Shown here: positions 44,880 through 54,051 of the stretch, one piece after another | Position numbering within the stretch: position 1 is the first letter of the stretch | Layout of the letters: every line of letters begins with the position of its first letter | DNA from: Iodobacter sp025352645 | Lineage (GTDB): Bacteria > Pseudomonadota > Gammaproteobacteria > Burkholderiales > Chitinibacteraceae | Direction: 5' to 3' | Assembly: GCF_033446605.1 (NCBI RefSeq) | Contig: NZ_JAWQUO010000007.1 | Span: 1 to 64,000 of the forward strand | DNA: 64,000 nt | Made by a program: the position numbers and the translations under genes | The notes under the pieces: model-generated | What the model was told of the DNA's origin: nothing | Databases searched by the model: none | Seen by the model: only the letters and a program-made list of their open reading frames with translations

Positions 44880-45643
44880 TTGATAATGTCTTTTATTGCT
44901 AAGTCAGATGGCTAAGTGCGGATTTAATGTTGTTTTTTACAAAACTAATGACTGTTCTTTTATTGCTGGTAATTATATGCTTTGTAAGTAATAGATTTTT
45001 TTAAACGTAATTAAAACACTATTGTAAGGTATTTACATTAGGTACGAACTATTTGATTCGTGTTCTGCCTATTTTGTTGCCTCCCATGTCAATAGCATTA
45101 TGGTGCGAGTCTTTGGGATCGCCAATGGCAAAATGTACTTAAAGTGAGTAGCTCAAAAATAGTATAAATCATGTTATCAATGGATTTGGAGGCGTTGATT
45201 TAGCTTTTTTATTATTTTGCTGATTAACTGATGTTTACGAAGTACATAAAATATCCGCTATGCACTACAGAGAACGCCTCCCAGGCTACTGCACACTGTT
45301 CCTGAGTAAAGTCTATAGATATTTTTTATTGATTTTTGCGTTTTGAGTGGGGTAAACGTTTACTTGCGTTGTTTCAGTCAAAAACAAGCTGCCGATTGCC
45401 CTAGGGCATCCTTTTAGGCATGGCTCATGCACTAATTTTAGCGGGTATGCTGAGCAGCACTAAAATAACAGACCCTAATATGCGCCGCCTTAACTGCTTT
45501 GGAAACAAGCAATTATTACCAAGGCGTATCCTTTGTAGCTAATCGTTTGCAGGCCTCGATATGTGCATTTGGCAATAGGCTATAAAACCAACACCACCGC
45601 GATGTTTTTGTTAAAATGGCGACCGTTTTTTTGTGAGAAGACT
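44880..45643. other. 764-base intergenic region upstream of potA
   Basis: I see no convincing gene. It is AT-rich at the left (44880-45060), so it probably carries the HD-GYP promoter. A perfect 12-bp palindrome GTAAACGTTTAC (45352-45363) looks like a LacI/GalR-family operator, though no such regulator is in the window. GCCCTAGGGC at 45400-45410 is a second short palindrome. The part before 45644 should carry the potA promoter. Confidence 0.5.
45352..45363. promoter_or_regulatory. GTAAACGTTTAC palindrome (LacI/GalR-like operator)
   Basis: A perfect 12-bp dyad with a central CG, the general form of LacI/GalR-family operators. It lies 281 bases upstream of potA in a long untranslated region. 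Which regulator binds it is unknown. Confidence 0.4.
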
Positions 45644-46732
45644 ATGGCCCTGCTGGAGATCCGTGACGTCGTAAAAACTTTCGGCGATTTCACTGCTGTT
45701 AATCATGTGAACTTGTCGGTGGAAGCCGGTGAATTCTTTACCCTGCTTGGCCCCTCGGGCTGTGGCAAAACTACTTTATTACGGATGCTGGCCGGTTTTG
45801 AGCAGCCAGATTCTGGTGCAATTTTGCTCGATGGCAAAGATATGTCGAATGTACCGCCAGAAAAACGCCCCGTGCACACGGTATTTCAGAATTACGCGCT
45901 ATTTCCGCATATGAGCGTGAGCGACAATATTGCCTTCCCTCTGAAAATGGCCAAAGTTTCGCTCGCAGAGATTAAATCCCGCGTGGCCGAAATCCTAGAA
46001 GACGTGCGTTTGCAAGAATTTGCCCACCGTTTTCCGCATGAATTATCAGGTGGTCAGCGCCAGCGCGTTGCTATTGCTCGCTCCCTCGTGAACCGCCCAC
46101 GTCTCTTGCTGCTGGATGAGCCGCTCTCTGCACTGGATGCCAAGCTGCGTGAACAAATGCAAATGGAATTGATTACGCTGCAAAAAGAAGTTGGCGTAAC
46201 CTTTGTGTATGTCACCCACGATCAAGGCGAGGCTTTAGCTTTATCACACCGGATTGCGGTGATGAATAAGGGCCAAGTAGAGCAGCTGGATGCGCCAGAA
46301 ACCATTTATAGCTACCCCAAAAGCCGCTTTGTGGCTGATTTTATTGGCCAATGTAATTTGCTGGATGCCACGATCAAATCCATTAGCAATGAGCGTATGC
46401 AGGTCGAAATTGCCGGTGTAGGTATTGCTGAAACCTTGCCGGTTGCTGGGGCGGTGGTGGGGCAGCAGGGTACGCTCAGCTTGCGCCCTGAAAAAATCAA
46501 ATTGGCGGCCAGCTTAGATAATACCGATGCAAATGAAGTGCACTTTAAAGGGACGGTTGAAAACTGCCTCTACCTTGGGGATGTCACCATTTACATCGTG
46601 AAATTAGATAATGGCGTGCTGGTTGAGGCCATGCTGCCTAATTCTGCCGCAGGCCGAGCTAAGTTTTTTGATGATAACGATGCAGTAGAGCTGGCTTGGC
46701 GTTATGACGCTGGCCACTTCTTGCTGGCTTAG
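45644..46732 (+). CDS. potA: spermidine/putrescine ABC transporter, ATPase
   Basis: A 362-aa ABC ATPase: Walker A GPSGCGKTT, Q-loop FQNYALFPHM, signature LSGGQRQR, Walker B LLLLDEPLSALD, switch His in VTHDQ, and a C-terminal TOBE regulatory domain (about 280-355). It energises polyamine uptake with the two permeases and binding protein encoded next. The start at 45644 gives the family N-terminus (MALLEIRDVVKTFG) and has AGAAG upstream; the 27-residue extension is not conserved. Confidence 0.96.
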   Translation: MALLEIRDVVKTFGDFTAVNHVNLSVEAGEFFTLLGPSGCGKTTLLRMLAGFEQPDSGAILLDGKDMSNVPPEKRPVHTVFQNYALFPHMSVSDNIAFPLKMAKVSLAEIKSRVAEILEDVRLQEFAHRFPHELSGGQRQRVAIARSLVNRPRLLLLDEPLSALDAKLREQMQMELITLQKEVGVTFVYVTHDQGEALALSHRIAVMNKGQVEQLDAPETIYSYPKSRFVADFIGQCNLLDATIKSISNERMQVEIAGVGIAETLPVAGAVVGQQGTLSLRPEKIKLAASLDNTDANEVHFKGTVENCLYLGDVTIYIVKLDNGVLVEAMLPNSAAGRAKFFDDNDAVELAWRYDAGHFLLA

Positions 46733-46740
46733 GGGGCGAT

Positions 46741-47670
46741 ATGTCGAAAGTAAAACCACCTAGCCTCGCCAAATGGCTGATCTCTGGCCCGCCACTCTTA
46801 TATTTGCTGATCTTTTTTGCCGTGCCAACGCTGATGATGATTTTTTCAGCGTTTCGTTTCCCTGGCGAATATGGCGGCCTAATGCCGCTGGTAGATATCA
46901 ACCCAGATACTGGCGCGCGCGAGCTACTGATTAATTGGCAAAATTGGCGCGAGTTTCTGACCTTAGAAAACTTCACACGTTTTTTTGAAGACGGCGTTTA
47001 TGTTGAGCTATTTATTAAGTCGTTTTGGTATGCTGGCTTAACCACTCTGTTTTGTATTATTTTGGCTTACCCATTGGCGTGGTTAATTGCCCGTAGCCCA
47101 AAGAAATACCGTGATTTATTAGTGCTATTAGTGATTTTGCCGTTTTGGAGTAATTTTTTGATCCGCGTGTATGCGTGGATGATTATTCTAGGGCCGCAGG
47201 GTTATTTTGCTATGACGGTAAATAGCGTATTAGCGTGGTTTGGCATTGGCCCTCAGCAGTTTCTATTTACTCATTTTGCGGTGATTGTGGTGCTGGTCTA
47301 TGTGCATTTGCCATTTATGGTATTACCGCTGTATGCCAATTTAGAAAAGCACGATATGGCGCTATTAGATGCGGCTCAAGATTTGGGCGCATCTGCTTGG
47401 CAACGCTTCTGGCGCATTACTTGGCCATTATCACTGCCAGGTGTTTGGGCAGGGGCCGCTTTGGTGTTTATCCCCGCACTAGGGATGTTTGCCGTGCCTG
47501 ATTTGGTGGGCGGCACTGATGGCATTATGGTGGGTAATTTAATTAAGCAGCAGTTCTTAGATAGCCGTGACTGGCCATTTGGCTCTACCTTATCAATTAT
47601 GCTCACGGCCAGCGTATTGCTATTAGCATCCTTAGCGACCTTGATTAGCCGTGGGAGAAAAAAATCATGA
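46741..47670 (+). CDS. potB: spermidine/putrescine ABC transporter, permease 1
   Basis: A 309-aa inner-membrane permease with six membrane helices. It carries the EAA loop (DAAQDLGASAWQRFWRITWPLSLPGV) that docks to PotA. It begins 8 bases after potA and overlaps potC by ATGA, so potABC are one tightly coupled unit. Somewhat long N-terminal periplasmic segment (about 40-100), as in PotB/PotH. Confidence 0.95.
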   Translation: MSKVKPPSLAKWLISGPPLLYLLIFFAVPTLMMIFSAFRFPGEYGGLMPLVDINPDTGARELLINWQNWREFLTLENFTRFFEDGVYVELFIKSFWYAGLTTLFCIILAYPLAWLIARSPKKYRDLLVLLVILPFWSNFLIRVYAWMIILGPQGYFAMTVNSVLAWFGIGPQQFLFTHFAVIVVLVYVHLPFMVLPLYANLEKHDMALLDAAQDLGASAWQRFWRITWPLSLPGVWAGAALVFIPALGMFAVPDLVGGTDGIMVGNLIKQQFLDSRDWPFGSTLSIMLTASVLLLASLATLISRGRKKS

Positions 47671-48440
47671 CTAAGCAAAACAAATGGCTATGGTTTGCGG
47701 CGCTGTTTACCTACGCCTTTTTATATTTGCCGCTGATTATTGTAGTGATGTATTCATTTAATGATTCGCGGCTTAATGCAGAATGGGTAGGTTTTACCTT
47801 TAAGTGGTATCGCATTTTGTTTAATGATGAGCAAATGCTGGTGGCCGCCCGTAATTCATTATTAATTGGCGTGATTACTAGTTTTTTTTCCACCATATTT
47901 GGTACCTTGGCAGGCGTAGCCATGTACAAATATAAGCTGCGGCTTTTACCTGTTTTGGTACTGACTCCGATTGCCATCCCAGAAATATTAATGGGCGTAT
48001 CGCTGCTGATGTTTTTTGTTATGCTTAATATGACTTTGGGATTGTTTTCCGTTACCTTAGCGCATATTGCTTTTTGTATTGGTTTTGTGGCTATTGTGGT
48101 GCGCTCCCGTTTGCAAGGCATGGATGAATCCTTGATAGAAGCGGCGCGTGATTTAGGCGCTACGCCGATACAGGCATTTAGGCTGATTACAATGCCTTTG
48201 ATTATGCCTGGCATTATTGCAGGTGCATTGATGGCGTTTACATTATCTATTGATGATTTTGTGATTACCTTCTTTACGGCAGGTGCGGGCGCATCTACCT
48301 TGCCATTGCAAATTTATTCAATGATTAGAATTGCGGTAACACCCGAGGTGAATGCGATTTCAACCTTATTAATGCTGTTAACCCTTGCCCTGATTTTGAT
48401 TGCCAGCAAAGTAGCCCCAAGCGCTTTACGCGCTAAATAG
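47667..48440 (+). CDS. potC: spermidine/putrescine ABC transporter, permease 2
   Basis: A 257-aa six-helix permease, the heterodimer partner of PotB. The EAA loop is EAARDLGATPIQAFRLITMPLIMPGI. The N-terminus (FTYAFLYLPLIIVVMYSFNDS) is characteristic of PotC/PotI. It starts in the potB stop (ATGA). Confidence 0.95.
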   Translation: MTKQNKWLWFAALFTYAFLYLPLIIVVMYSFNDSRLNAEWVGFTFKWYRILFNDEQMLVAARNSLLIGVITSFFSTIFGTLAGVAMYKYKLRLLPVLVLTPIAIPEILMGVSLLMFFVMLNMTLGLFSVTLAHIAFCIGFVAIVVRSRLQGMDESLIEAARDLGATPIQAFRLITMPLIMPGIIAGALMAFTLSIDDFVITFFTAGAGASTLPLQIYSMIRIAVTPEVNAISTLLMLLTLALILIASKVAPSALRAK

Positions 48441-48447
48441 TCAGTAA

Positions 48448-48478
48448 GCGCTTGGTATTGATGGGCAATCCCAAGCGC
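48448..48478 (+). terminator. hairpin between potC and potD
   Basis: GCGCTTGG and CCAAGCGC form an 8-bp stem with a 15-base loop, 8 bases after the potC stop. There is no strong U-run. It could reduce readthrough or stabilise the upstream mRNA; potD is 124 bases further and may have its own promoter. Confidence 0.5.
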
Positions 48479-48601
48479 AGCATTATTTTGTATCTAAAAA
48501 CATAGATATCTAGCACAAGGGTTTCTTGTTTTTAGAGTGCCTTAAAATTTAGGGCATAATCGCACTGTCTTTTTATTCAACCGCTTTGGAGTGTTTGAGA
48601 C

Positions 48602-49660
48602 ATGAAGAAATTATTATTCACGCTGCTACTGGCTGCCAATATGGCACAGGCTGAAGAAGTGCTCCACGTTTACAACTGGAACAACTATATTGCGCCAGAA
48701 ACGGTAAAACGCTTCGAAGCAGACTGTAAATGCCGTGTGGTGCAAGATTATTACGGTGCAATGGAAGAAATGCTGGCTAAGCTGTCCGCCGGTGCTAAGG
48801 GCTACGATGTGGTTGTGCCCACTGGCTTTGCAATGCCGCCTTTGATTAAACAAGGCATGGTGCAGCCGCTAGATAAAAGTAAACTCCCTAATATTAAAAA
48901 TGTGAATCCAGCTTTTTTAAATAGCCAGTTTGATCCGGGTAATAAATTCTCTCTGCCTTATTCGTTTACCACCACCTTGCTGGGATTTAATCAAACCAAG
49001 CTAAAAGAGCTAGGTATTGAGCCTAATTCTTGGGCTGTGATTTTTGATACCGCTATTTTGGCAAAAATAAAAGGCAAAGTAACCGTATTGGATGATGCGA
49101 ATGAGTTATTTGCCGCATCCTTAATGTATAACGGTTTTTCTGCCAACTCGACCAATCCCGCCGAGTGGAAAAAAGCCCAAGAAACCATTATCAAAGCCAA
49201 GCCATTTTGGGCTGCGTTTAATTCGCAAAGTTATATTAAGGAATTAACGCTGGGTAATATCTGGGTAGCACACGGCTATTCTAGCGATATGTTCCAAGCG
49301 GCTGCAGACGCTAAAACAGTGAAGCGTGCCTTTACCGTGAGCTATGGTTTGCAAAAAGAAGGGAACACCCTGTCGGTGGATAATATGATGATGCTTAAAT
49401 CAGCGCCTCGGCCTGATTTGGCGCTGAAATTTATCAACTTTATGATGGAAGGGAAAAACTCGAGCGAGCTGACCAATATGGTGGGCACGGGGAATCCTAA
49501 TTCGGCTGCAGCACCGTTTGTACACGCTGAAATAAAAAAGAATACTGCGGTATTTCCTGATGAAGCCGCTTTAAAAAAACTGCAGCAGCTCAAGCCATTG
49601 GATGCTAAACAGCGCCGTGATTTAAGCCGTTTGTGGACGCAAATTAAAACCTCTAAATAA
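48602..49660 (+). CDS. potD: polyamine-binding periplasmic protein
   Basis: A 352-aa extracellular binding protein of the PotD/PotF family. The signal peptide is MKKLLFTLLLAANMAQA (cleaved at 17/18). The mature start VLHVYNWNNYIAPETVKRFE is the family hallmark, and acidic and aromatic residues for polyamine binding follow (YDVVVPTG, SYIKELTLGNIWVAHGYSSD). It delivers putrescine or spermidine to PotABC. The ribosome site is GGAG. A short hairpin overlaps the next gene's start. Confidence 0.95.
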   Translation: MKKLLFTLLLAANMAQAEEVLHVYNWNNYIAPETVKRFEADCKCRVVQDYYGAMEEMLAKLSAGAKGYDVVVPTGFAMPPLIKQGMVQPLDKSKLPNIKNVNPAFLNSQFDPGNKFSLPYSFTTTLLGFNQTKLKELGIEPNSWAVIFDTAILAKIKGKVTVLDDANELFAASLMYNGFSANSTNPAEWKKAQETIIKAKPFWAAFNSQSYIKELTLGNIWVAHGYSSDMFQAAADAKTVKRAFTVSYGLQKEGNTLSVDNMMMLKSAPRPDLALKFINFMMEGKNSSELTNMVGTGNPNSAAAPFVHAEIKKNTAVFPDEAALKKLQQLKPLDAKQRRDLSRLWTQIKTSK

Positions 49661-49678
49661 AGAAGACGATAGGGGGGC

Positions 49679-50806
49679 TTGGGCCCTCCTTACTCAATGC
49701 GAAATACATCCTTCAATATCAGCTACTTGGCCCGTCGCATTACCCCAACGAGGGTGCCACGCTACGTGTTTTTTTGCAGCGTGCTGGTGATTTTGGTGGT
49801 GAGCCTGTATCCCTTTACTGGCTGGCGTTTTACTGGGGAGCCAATTTGGGCTTTCTATACCTATCCTCTACCTTACTATTTTACTTTTTTTGATAACAGC
49901 ATCAATGTGCTGGCCTATATGCCGCTGGGCTTTAGTTTGGCCATTTCATTAAAGAATAATCGTCTAGGGCCGTTGCTGGCGGTGCTTTCGGGGATGTTTT
50001 TATCTTGTACTGTGGAATTCACCCAGCAGTTTTTGCCTGGCCGAGTGGCATCAAATTTAGATATTTTAAGCAATAGCTTTGGCGCTTTTTTGGGCGTGCT
50101 GTTAGCGATGATTTTAGGTAATCGTTATTGGCAAACACGCTGCTTGGCGGCTCGGCATGCTTGGTTTGCCCCTGGGCCTGCGGTGGAGTGGGGTGTTACT
50201 TGGTTGGTGCTGTGGTTTATCACCCAGATGGATCCATCCCAACCCTTTTTAGGGGTGGTGGTTGAGTCACCCGGTTTGCCGCAGCCGTTTGAATCGCCAA
50301 TGGAAAACGCCAAGCTATTTTTGCGCCTCTTAGAAGGTGGGGGCATGATGCTGCACTTTTTAGGGATCGCTTTATTTGTATCTGTATTGGTGCGCCATAC
50401 TCGGCAAAGCCCCGCCGCGATTCGCTTTACCCTGCTGGCGGCTTTATTACTTAAGCTTGGGTTTGCAGGGATCTTACTTAAGCCCGCACAGTTTTTTGCT
50501 TGGCTTAATTTAAATATCTTCGTGGGTGGCTTATTAGGCACGCTGGCTTTGCTGCTGCTATGGCGTTTAAATCGTAGCCTAAGAGCCTTACTAGGGGCGC
50601 TCGCCTTGGTGGCCACCTTGGTGATCGGTTGGTTTTGGCCTTTAGTGCCGCAGCTAGCGGCAACTCTGCCGCTGTTTCGCTGGCACTACGGCCATCTCTT
50701 GCATTTTAATGGTCTATCTGCGGTGATTAGTGATCTATGGCCTTATGGCGCAATTGCCTTGCTACTATGGCTAGCCGCTCGCCCTCCGCGCGAAGAGTCT
50801 TGGTAG
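49679..50806 (+). CDS. VanZ family membrane protein
   Basis: A 375-aa protein with about ten membrane helices. The N-terminal part carries the VanZ-like signature (VLAYMPLGFSLAISL...CTVEFTQQFLPGRVASNLDILSNSFGAFLG). Besides the VanZ region it has an extra C-terminal set of helices (about 150-365). VanZ-like proteins are membrane proteins of unclear activity; VanZ itself gives teicoplanin resistance. Start uncertain: TTG 49679 has AGGGGGG upstream, ATG 49697 has no site. No role is proposed for the pot or cho context. Confidence 0.85.
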   Translation: MGPPYSMRNTSFNISYLARRITPTRVPRYVFFCSVLVILVVSLYPFTGWRFTGEPIWAFYTYPLPYYFTFFDNSINVLAYMPLGFSLAISLKNNRLGPLLAVLSGMFLSCTVEFTQQFLPGRVASNLDILSNSFGAFLGVLLAMILGNRYWQTRCLAARHAWFAPGPAVEWGVTWLVLWFITQMDPSQPFLGVVVESPGLPQPFESPMENAKLFLRLLEGGGMMLHFLGIALFVSVLVRHTRQSPAAIRFTLLAALLLKLGFAGILLKPAQFFAWLNLNIFVGGLLGTLALLLLWRLNRSLRALLGALALVATLVIGWFWPLVPQLAATLPLFRWHYGHLLHFNGLSAVISDLWPYGAIALLLWLAARPPREESW

Positions 50807-50960
50807 TGCTTGAAGCTTTACTTGGGTATCAACAACTAGATTCTGCTAATCCTTGTGCATTTTTATTATATTTTTACATCTAGCTTTCTTTTCTTTACCT
50901 CATTTTTACGGCGGCAACTCTAGGATACGCATATCCATTTCCCTTTAAGGAAGGTTTGCG

Positions 50961-51131
50961 ATGAGTCTGCTCTACGGTTCTATGGTGCCCACCCGCCGTG
51001 AAGATGTGCCTAATGCTGCCCCTGTGCGCTTTGTTTCACGTTTTAGCGTGAATTCTGCAGGAGCGGTGCCTGAGCTGTTGCCGTTGCTCAAAAAACTATT
51101 CCGCCGTATTTGCTCAGGGTCAGCGCAATGA
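50961..51131 (+). CDS. small ORF (56 aa) translationally coupled to choX
   Basis: ATG at 50961, preceded by AAGGAAGG (50947-50954), opens a 56-codon frame beginning MSLLYGSMVPTRR and ending LLKKLFRRICSGSAQ. Its TGA overlaps the choX ATG as ATGA (51128-51131), the usual sign of translational coupling. The product is basic at both ends with an amphipathic C-terminal helix and no signal peptide. I do not recognise it. It may be a leader peptide controlling choXWV translation or a small protein in its own right. Confidence 0.6.
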   Translation: MSLLYGSMVPTRREDVPNAAPVRFVSRFSVNSAGAVPELLPLLKKLFRRICSGSAQ

Positions 51132-52066
51132 TCCGCTTACTGAGATTTTACCCCAGCGCGCTACTCTTGGCGGCGTTTAGCAGCCATGCCATCGAGCCTG
51201 TGGCGTGTAAAACCGTTCGCTTTGCCGATGTAGGCTGGACCGATGTGAGCGCGACCACGGCACTCACCGGCGAAGTATTGAGCGCCTTGGGCTATCAGAG
51301 CGAAGTGAAAATGCTCTCGGTGCCGGTGACGTTTCGCGCCATGCAAAGCAAAGACATCGATGTTTTTCTGGGGAATTGGATGCCCACTATGAAAAACGAT
51401 ATCGAGCCCTATTTAAAAAATGGCAGCGTTGAAAGCGTGCGGGTTAATTTAACTGGGGCTAAATACACCTTGGCCGTACCGGAATACGTGTATCAGACGG
51501 GGGTGCACCACTTTTCTGATATTGCTAAATATTCTGACCGATTTGCTAAGCGCATTTATGGCATTGAGGCGGGCAACGATGGTAATCGCTTGATTGCCAA
51601 CATGATTAAAGATAAAGCCTTTGGCTTGCAGGATTTTAAGCTGATTGAATCCAGCGAGGCAGGCATGCTCACCCAAGTGAAGCGAGCGGCGGTTAAACAA
51701 CAGTGGGTGGTGTTTTTAGGCTGGGAGCCACACCCCATGAATCGCAATTTAAAGCTGCGCTATTTGGAAGGCGGTGACGCCTACTTTGGCCCCAATTTGG
51801 GCGGTGCAACGGTGCATACCACCACCAGAGCGGCTTACACTAAGCAATGCACGAATGTGGGCCGCCTACTTAAAAATATTGCGTTCAGTACCGATCTAGA
51901 AAACCAGCTAATGGGGCAAATCCTCGATAAAAAACAGGATGCTAAGCTGGCTGCGCGCCAGTGGTTAAACCAAAACCCTGAGCAATGGAGCGCTTGGCTA
52001 GATGGCGTAAATAGCTTTAGTGGCCAGCCCGCTTTACCTGTGGTTAAGGCTTGGTTGAAAAGCTAA
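51128..52066 (+). CDS. choX: choline ABC transporter, periplasmic binding protein
   Basis: A 312-aa binding protein of the OpuAC/ProX superfamily, ChoX type. The signal peptide ends near A21. Aromatic residues that form the choline cage in ChoX are present: W37 and D39 (DVGWTD), W84 (GNWMP), and W in FLGWEPHPMN, plus a C-terminal segment typical of the family. It binds choline in the periplasm. The ATG at 51128 overlaps the upstream small ORF; the TTG extension to 51110 is unlikely. Confidence 0.92.
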   Translation: MIRLLRFYPSALLLAAFSSHAIEPVACKTVRFADVGWTDVSATTALTGEVLSALGYQSEVKMLSVPVTFRAMQSKDIDVFLGNWMPTMKNDIEPYLKNGSVESVRVNLTGAKYTLAVPEYVYQTGVHHFSDIAKYSDRFAKRIYGIEAGNDGNRLIANMIKDKAFGLQDFKLIESSEAGMLTQVKRAAVKQQWVVFLGWEPHPMNRNLKLRYLEGGDAYFGPNLGGATVHTTTRAAYTKQCTNVGRLLKNIAFSTDLENQLMGQILDKKQDAKLAARQWLNQNPEQWSAWLDGVNSFSGQPALPVVKAWLKS

Positions 52067-52126
52067 TCTGCCGTGCGGCCTAGCGGCTTGGTCGCTAGGC
52101 TAGCTGAATAAATAAGGAAGCATATT

Positions 52127-52951
52127 GTGGATAAATTGCCGCTAGGCCAGTGGGTAGCGGAAGGCGTGGCTTGGATGATTGGGCCCGCCGCTGGCGGCTT
52201 GGCTATGTTGAGTGATGGGCTAGAGGCCTTGGTGCAAGGGCTAAGCCGAGCTTTGATCGAGTGCCCACCACTGCTGCTGGTGTTTGTACTGAGCGGTTTG
52301 ATTTATCGCTTGCGACGACGTTGGGGCTTGGCCTTGCTTGCGGCGCTGGCGCTGTTGTTGATTGATAATCTGGGCTACCGTGCCGCGACGCTGCAGACGC
52401 TGGTGCAAGTGGCGCTCGCTACTTCTATTTGTATGTTAATTGGCGTGCCGCTTGGGATTGTGGCCGCACACCGGCCTTGGGTGTATAGGCTGCTGCAGCC
52501 CTTGTTAGATTTAATGCAGACGATTCCAACCTTTGTCTATCTGATTCCCACCTTAATGTTGTTCGGCTTAGGCATTGTACCTGCCCTTGTTTCAACCATT
52601 ATCTTTGCCCTGCCTGCACCTGTGCGGCTGACTTATCTGGGCTTACGCGATGTGCCTTCTCCCCTGCTTGAAGCGGGTAAAGCCTTTGGCTACTCACCTT
52701 TTGCACGCCTCTGGCGCGTTGAATTACCTGCGGCTATGCCCAGCATTGCTGCGGGCTTAACCCAATGCATTATGTTGTCATTATCGATGGTGGTGATTGC
52801 TGCTTTGGTGGGAGCGGAGGGGCTAGGGCAGCCTATTGTTCGGGCATTAAATACCGCCGATATGGCGCTGGGTTTTGAAGCCGGTTTATCGATTGTTTTA
52901 CTGGCGATGGTGCTGGATAGGCTGTGCCAGTCTCGCTTAAGGGAGTCATGA
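52127..52951 (+). CDS. choW: choline ABC transporter, permease
   Basis: A 274-aa ProW/OpuAB-type permease with six or seven membrane helices and the EAA loop EAGKAFGYSPFARLWRVELPAAMPSI. It starts at GTG 52127, with AAGGAAG 7 bases upstream. It overlaps choV by ATGA (52948-52951). With ChoX and ChoV it imports choline, an osmoprotectant precursor or nutrient; betaine-forming genes are not in the window. Confidence 0.93.
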   Translation: MDKLPLGQWVAEGVAWMIGPAAGGLAMLSDGLEALVQGLSRALIECPPLLLVFVLSGLIYRLRRRWGLALLAALALLLIDNLGYRAATLQTLVQVALATSICMLIGVPLGIVAAHRPWVYRLLQPLLDLMQTIPTFVYLIPTLMLFGLGIVPALVSTIIFALPAPVRLTYLGLRDVPSPLLEAGKAFGYSPFARLWRVELPAAMPSIAAGLTQCIMLSLSMVVIAALVGAEGLGQPIVRALNTADMALGFEAGLSIVLLAMVLDRLCQSRLRES

Positions 52952-54051
52952 TGAGTGCTATTTGTTTTGAGCATGTTGATGAAGTGTTTGGTGCTCAGCC
53001 TGCAAGTGCTTTTGCGCTGATGGATCAAGCGTTATCCCGAGACGATATTTTTGATCGCACTGGGCAGTTGGTTGCGGTGCGGGATGTGTGCTTGCGGGTA
53101 GAAGAGGGGGAGATCTGCGTATTGATGGGCTTATCTGGCTCAGGCAAATCCAGCTTATTGCGTGCCATTAATGGCTTAAACCCCGTTAGCCGTGGCCAAC
53201 TGACGGTGCGCTGCGGGGGGGTAGACGTGGATATGGCGCACTGCTCAGCTAAGCAGCTACGCGAAGTGCGTAGCCGTGGTATTGCCATGGTGTTTCAAAA
53301 TTTTGCTCTGATGCCTTGGCTAACGGTAGAAGAAAACGTCACTTTTGGCCTGCATGCTTTGCAATTAAGCGCTAAAGAAAGCCAGTGCCGCGTCAATAAA
53401 GTGCTAGATCAAGTGGGCCTAGCACGTAGGCGGCATGCTCTGCCCGCCGAGTTGTCGGGTGGAATGCAGCAAAGGGTGGGCTTGGCACGCGCTTTGGTGG
53501 TAGAGAGCGATATCTTATTGATGGATGAGCCTTTCTCGGCGCTTGATCCTTTGATCCGCAATCAATTGCAGGATGAATTATTAAGCTTGCAAAAAGAGCT
53601 GCATAAAACCATTGTGTTTGTTAGCCATGATATGGATGAAGCCTTAAAGCTAGGCTCGCATATTGCCATCTTGCGTGATGGGCAGATTGTGCAAAATGGC
53701 CGGCCACAAGACATTATGTTTCAGCCCGCTGATGAGTATGTGCGCCAATTTGTGCAGCATAGTAATCCATTAAACGTGCTTTCTGCCGCAAGCGTGATGC
53801 GGCCTAATCTAGAAGCGCTGGCGCTTGAAGGGGCGGTTTTATCGCCCAATTTGCAATACTGGTATGCAGAAGAACCACTGGCCTTGCTAGGCGCTAAGCC
53901 AACGGTGGTGGATGCGGATATTCGCCTGCGAGAGGCCTTTGCGGTGTACGCCCAAACGGGCTGCGAATTAATCTTGGCCCATAATGGCCAGATGGTGGGG
54001 CGTTTATCTGGGGCGGAAATGTCACGGGCTATTTTAGGCCAAGCTGCTTAA
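52948..54051 (+). CDS. choV: choline ABC transporter, ATPase
   Basis: A 367-aa ABC ATPase of the ProV/ChoV type. It begins with the family's N-terminal extension (ICFEHVDEVFG) before Walker A GLSGSGKSS, then Q-loop FQNFALMPWL, signature LSGGMQQR, Walker B ILLMDEPFSALD and switch VSHDMDEAL. The C-terminus lacks a full CBS pair and is a short regulatory tail (about 290-365). It ends convergently with the DUF1275 gene, sharing 4 bases (54048-54051). Confidence 0.94.
   Translation: MMSAICFEHVDEVFGAQPASAFALMDQALSRDDIFDRTGQLVAVRDVCLRVEEGEICVLMGLSGSGKSSLLRAINGLNPVSRGQLTVRCGGVDVDMAHCSAKQLREVRSRGIAMVFQNFALMPWLTVEENVTFGLHALQLSAKESQCRVNKVLDQVGLARRRHALPAELSGGMQQRVGLARALVVESDILLMDEPFSALDPLIRNQLQDELLSLQKELHKTIVFVSHDMDEALKLGSHIAILRDGQIVQNGRPQDIMFQPADEYVRQFVQHSNPLNVLSAASVMRPNLEALALEGAVLSPNLQYWYAEEPLALLGAKPTVVDADIRLREAFAVYAQTGCELILAHNGQMVGRLSGAEMSRAILGQAA

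Noticed and set aside
45440..45485. AACAGACCCTAA near 45470 as a third MITE C end
   Set aside because: Only about 10 bases match the end and the rest of the 23-bp repeat is absent; chance similarity is enough.
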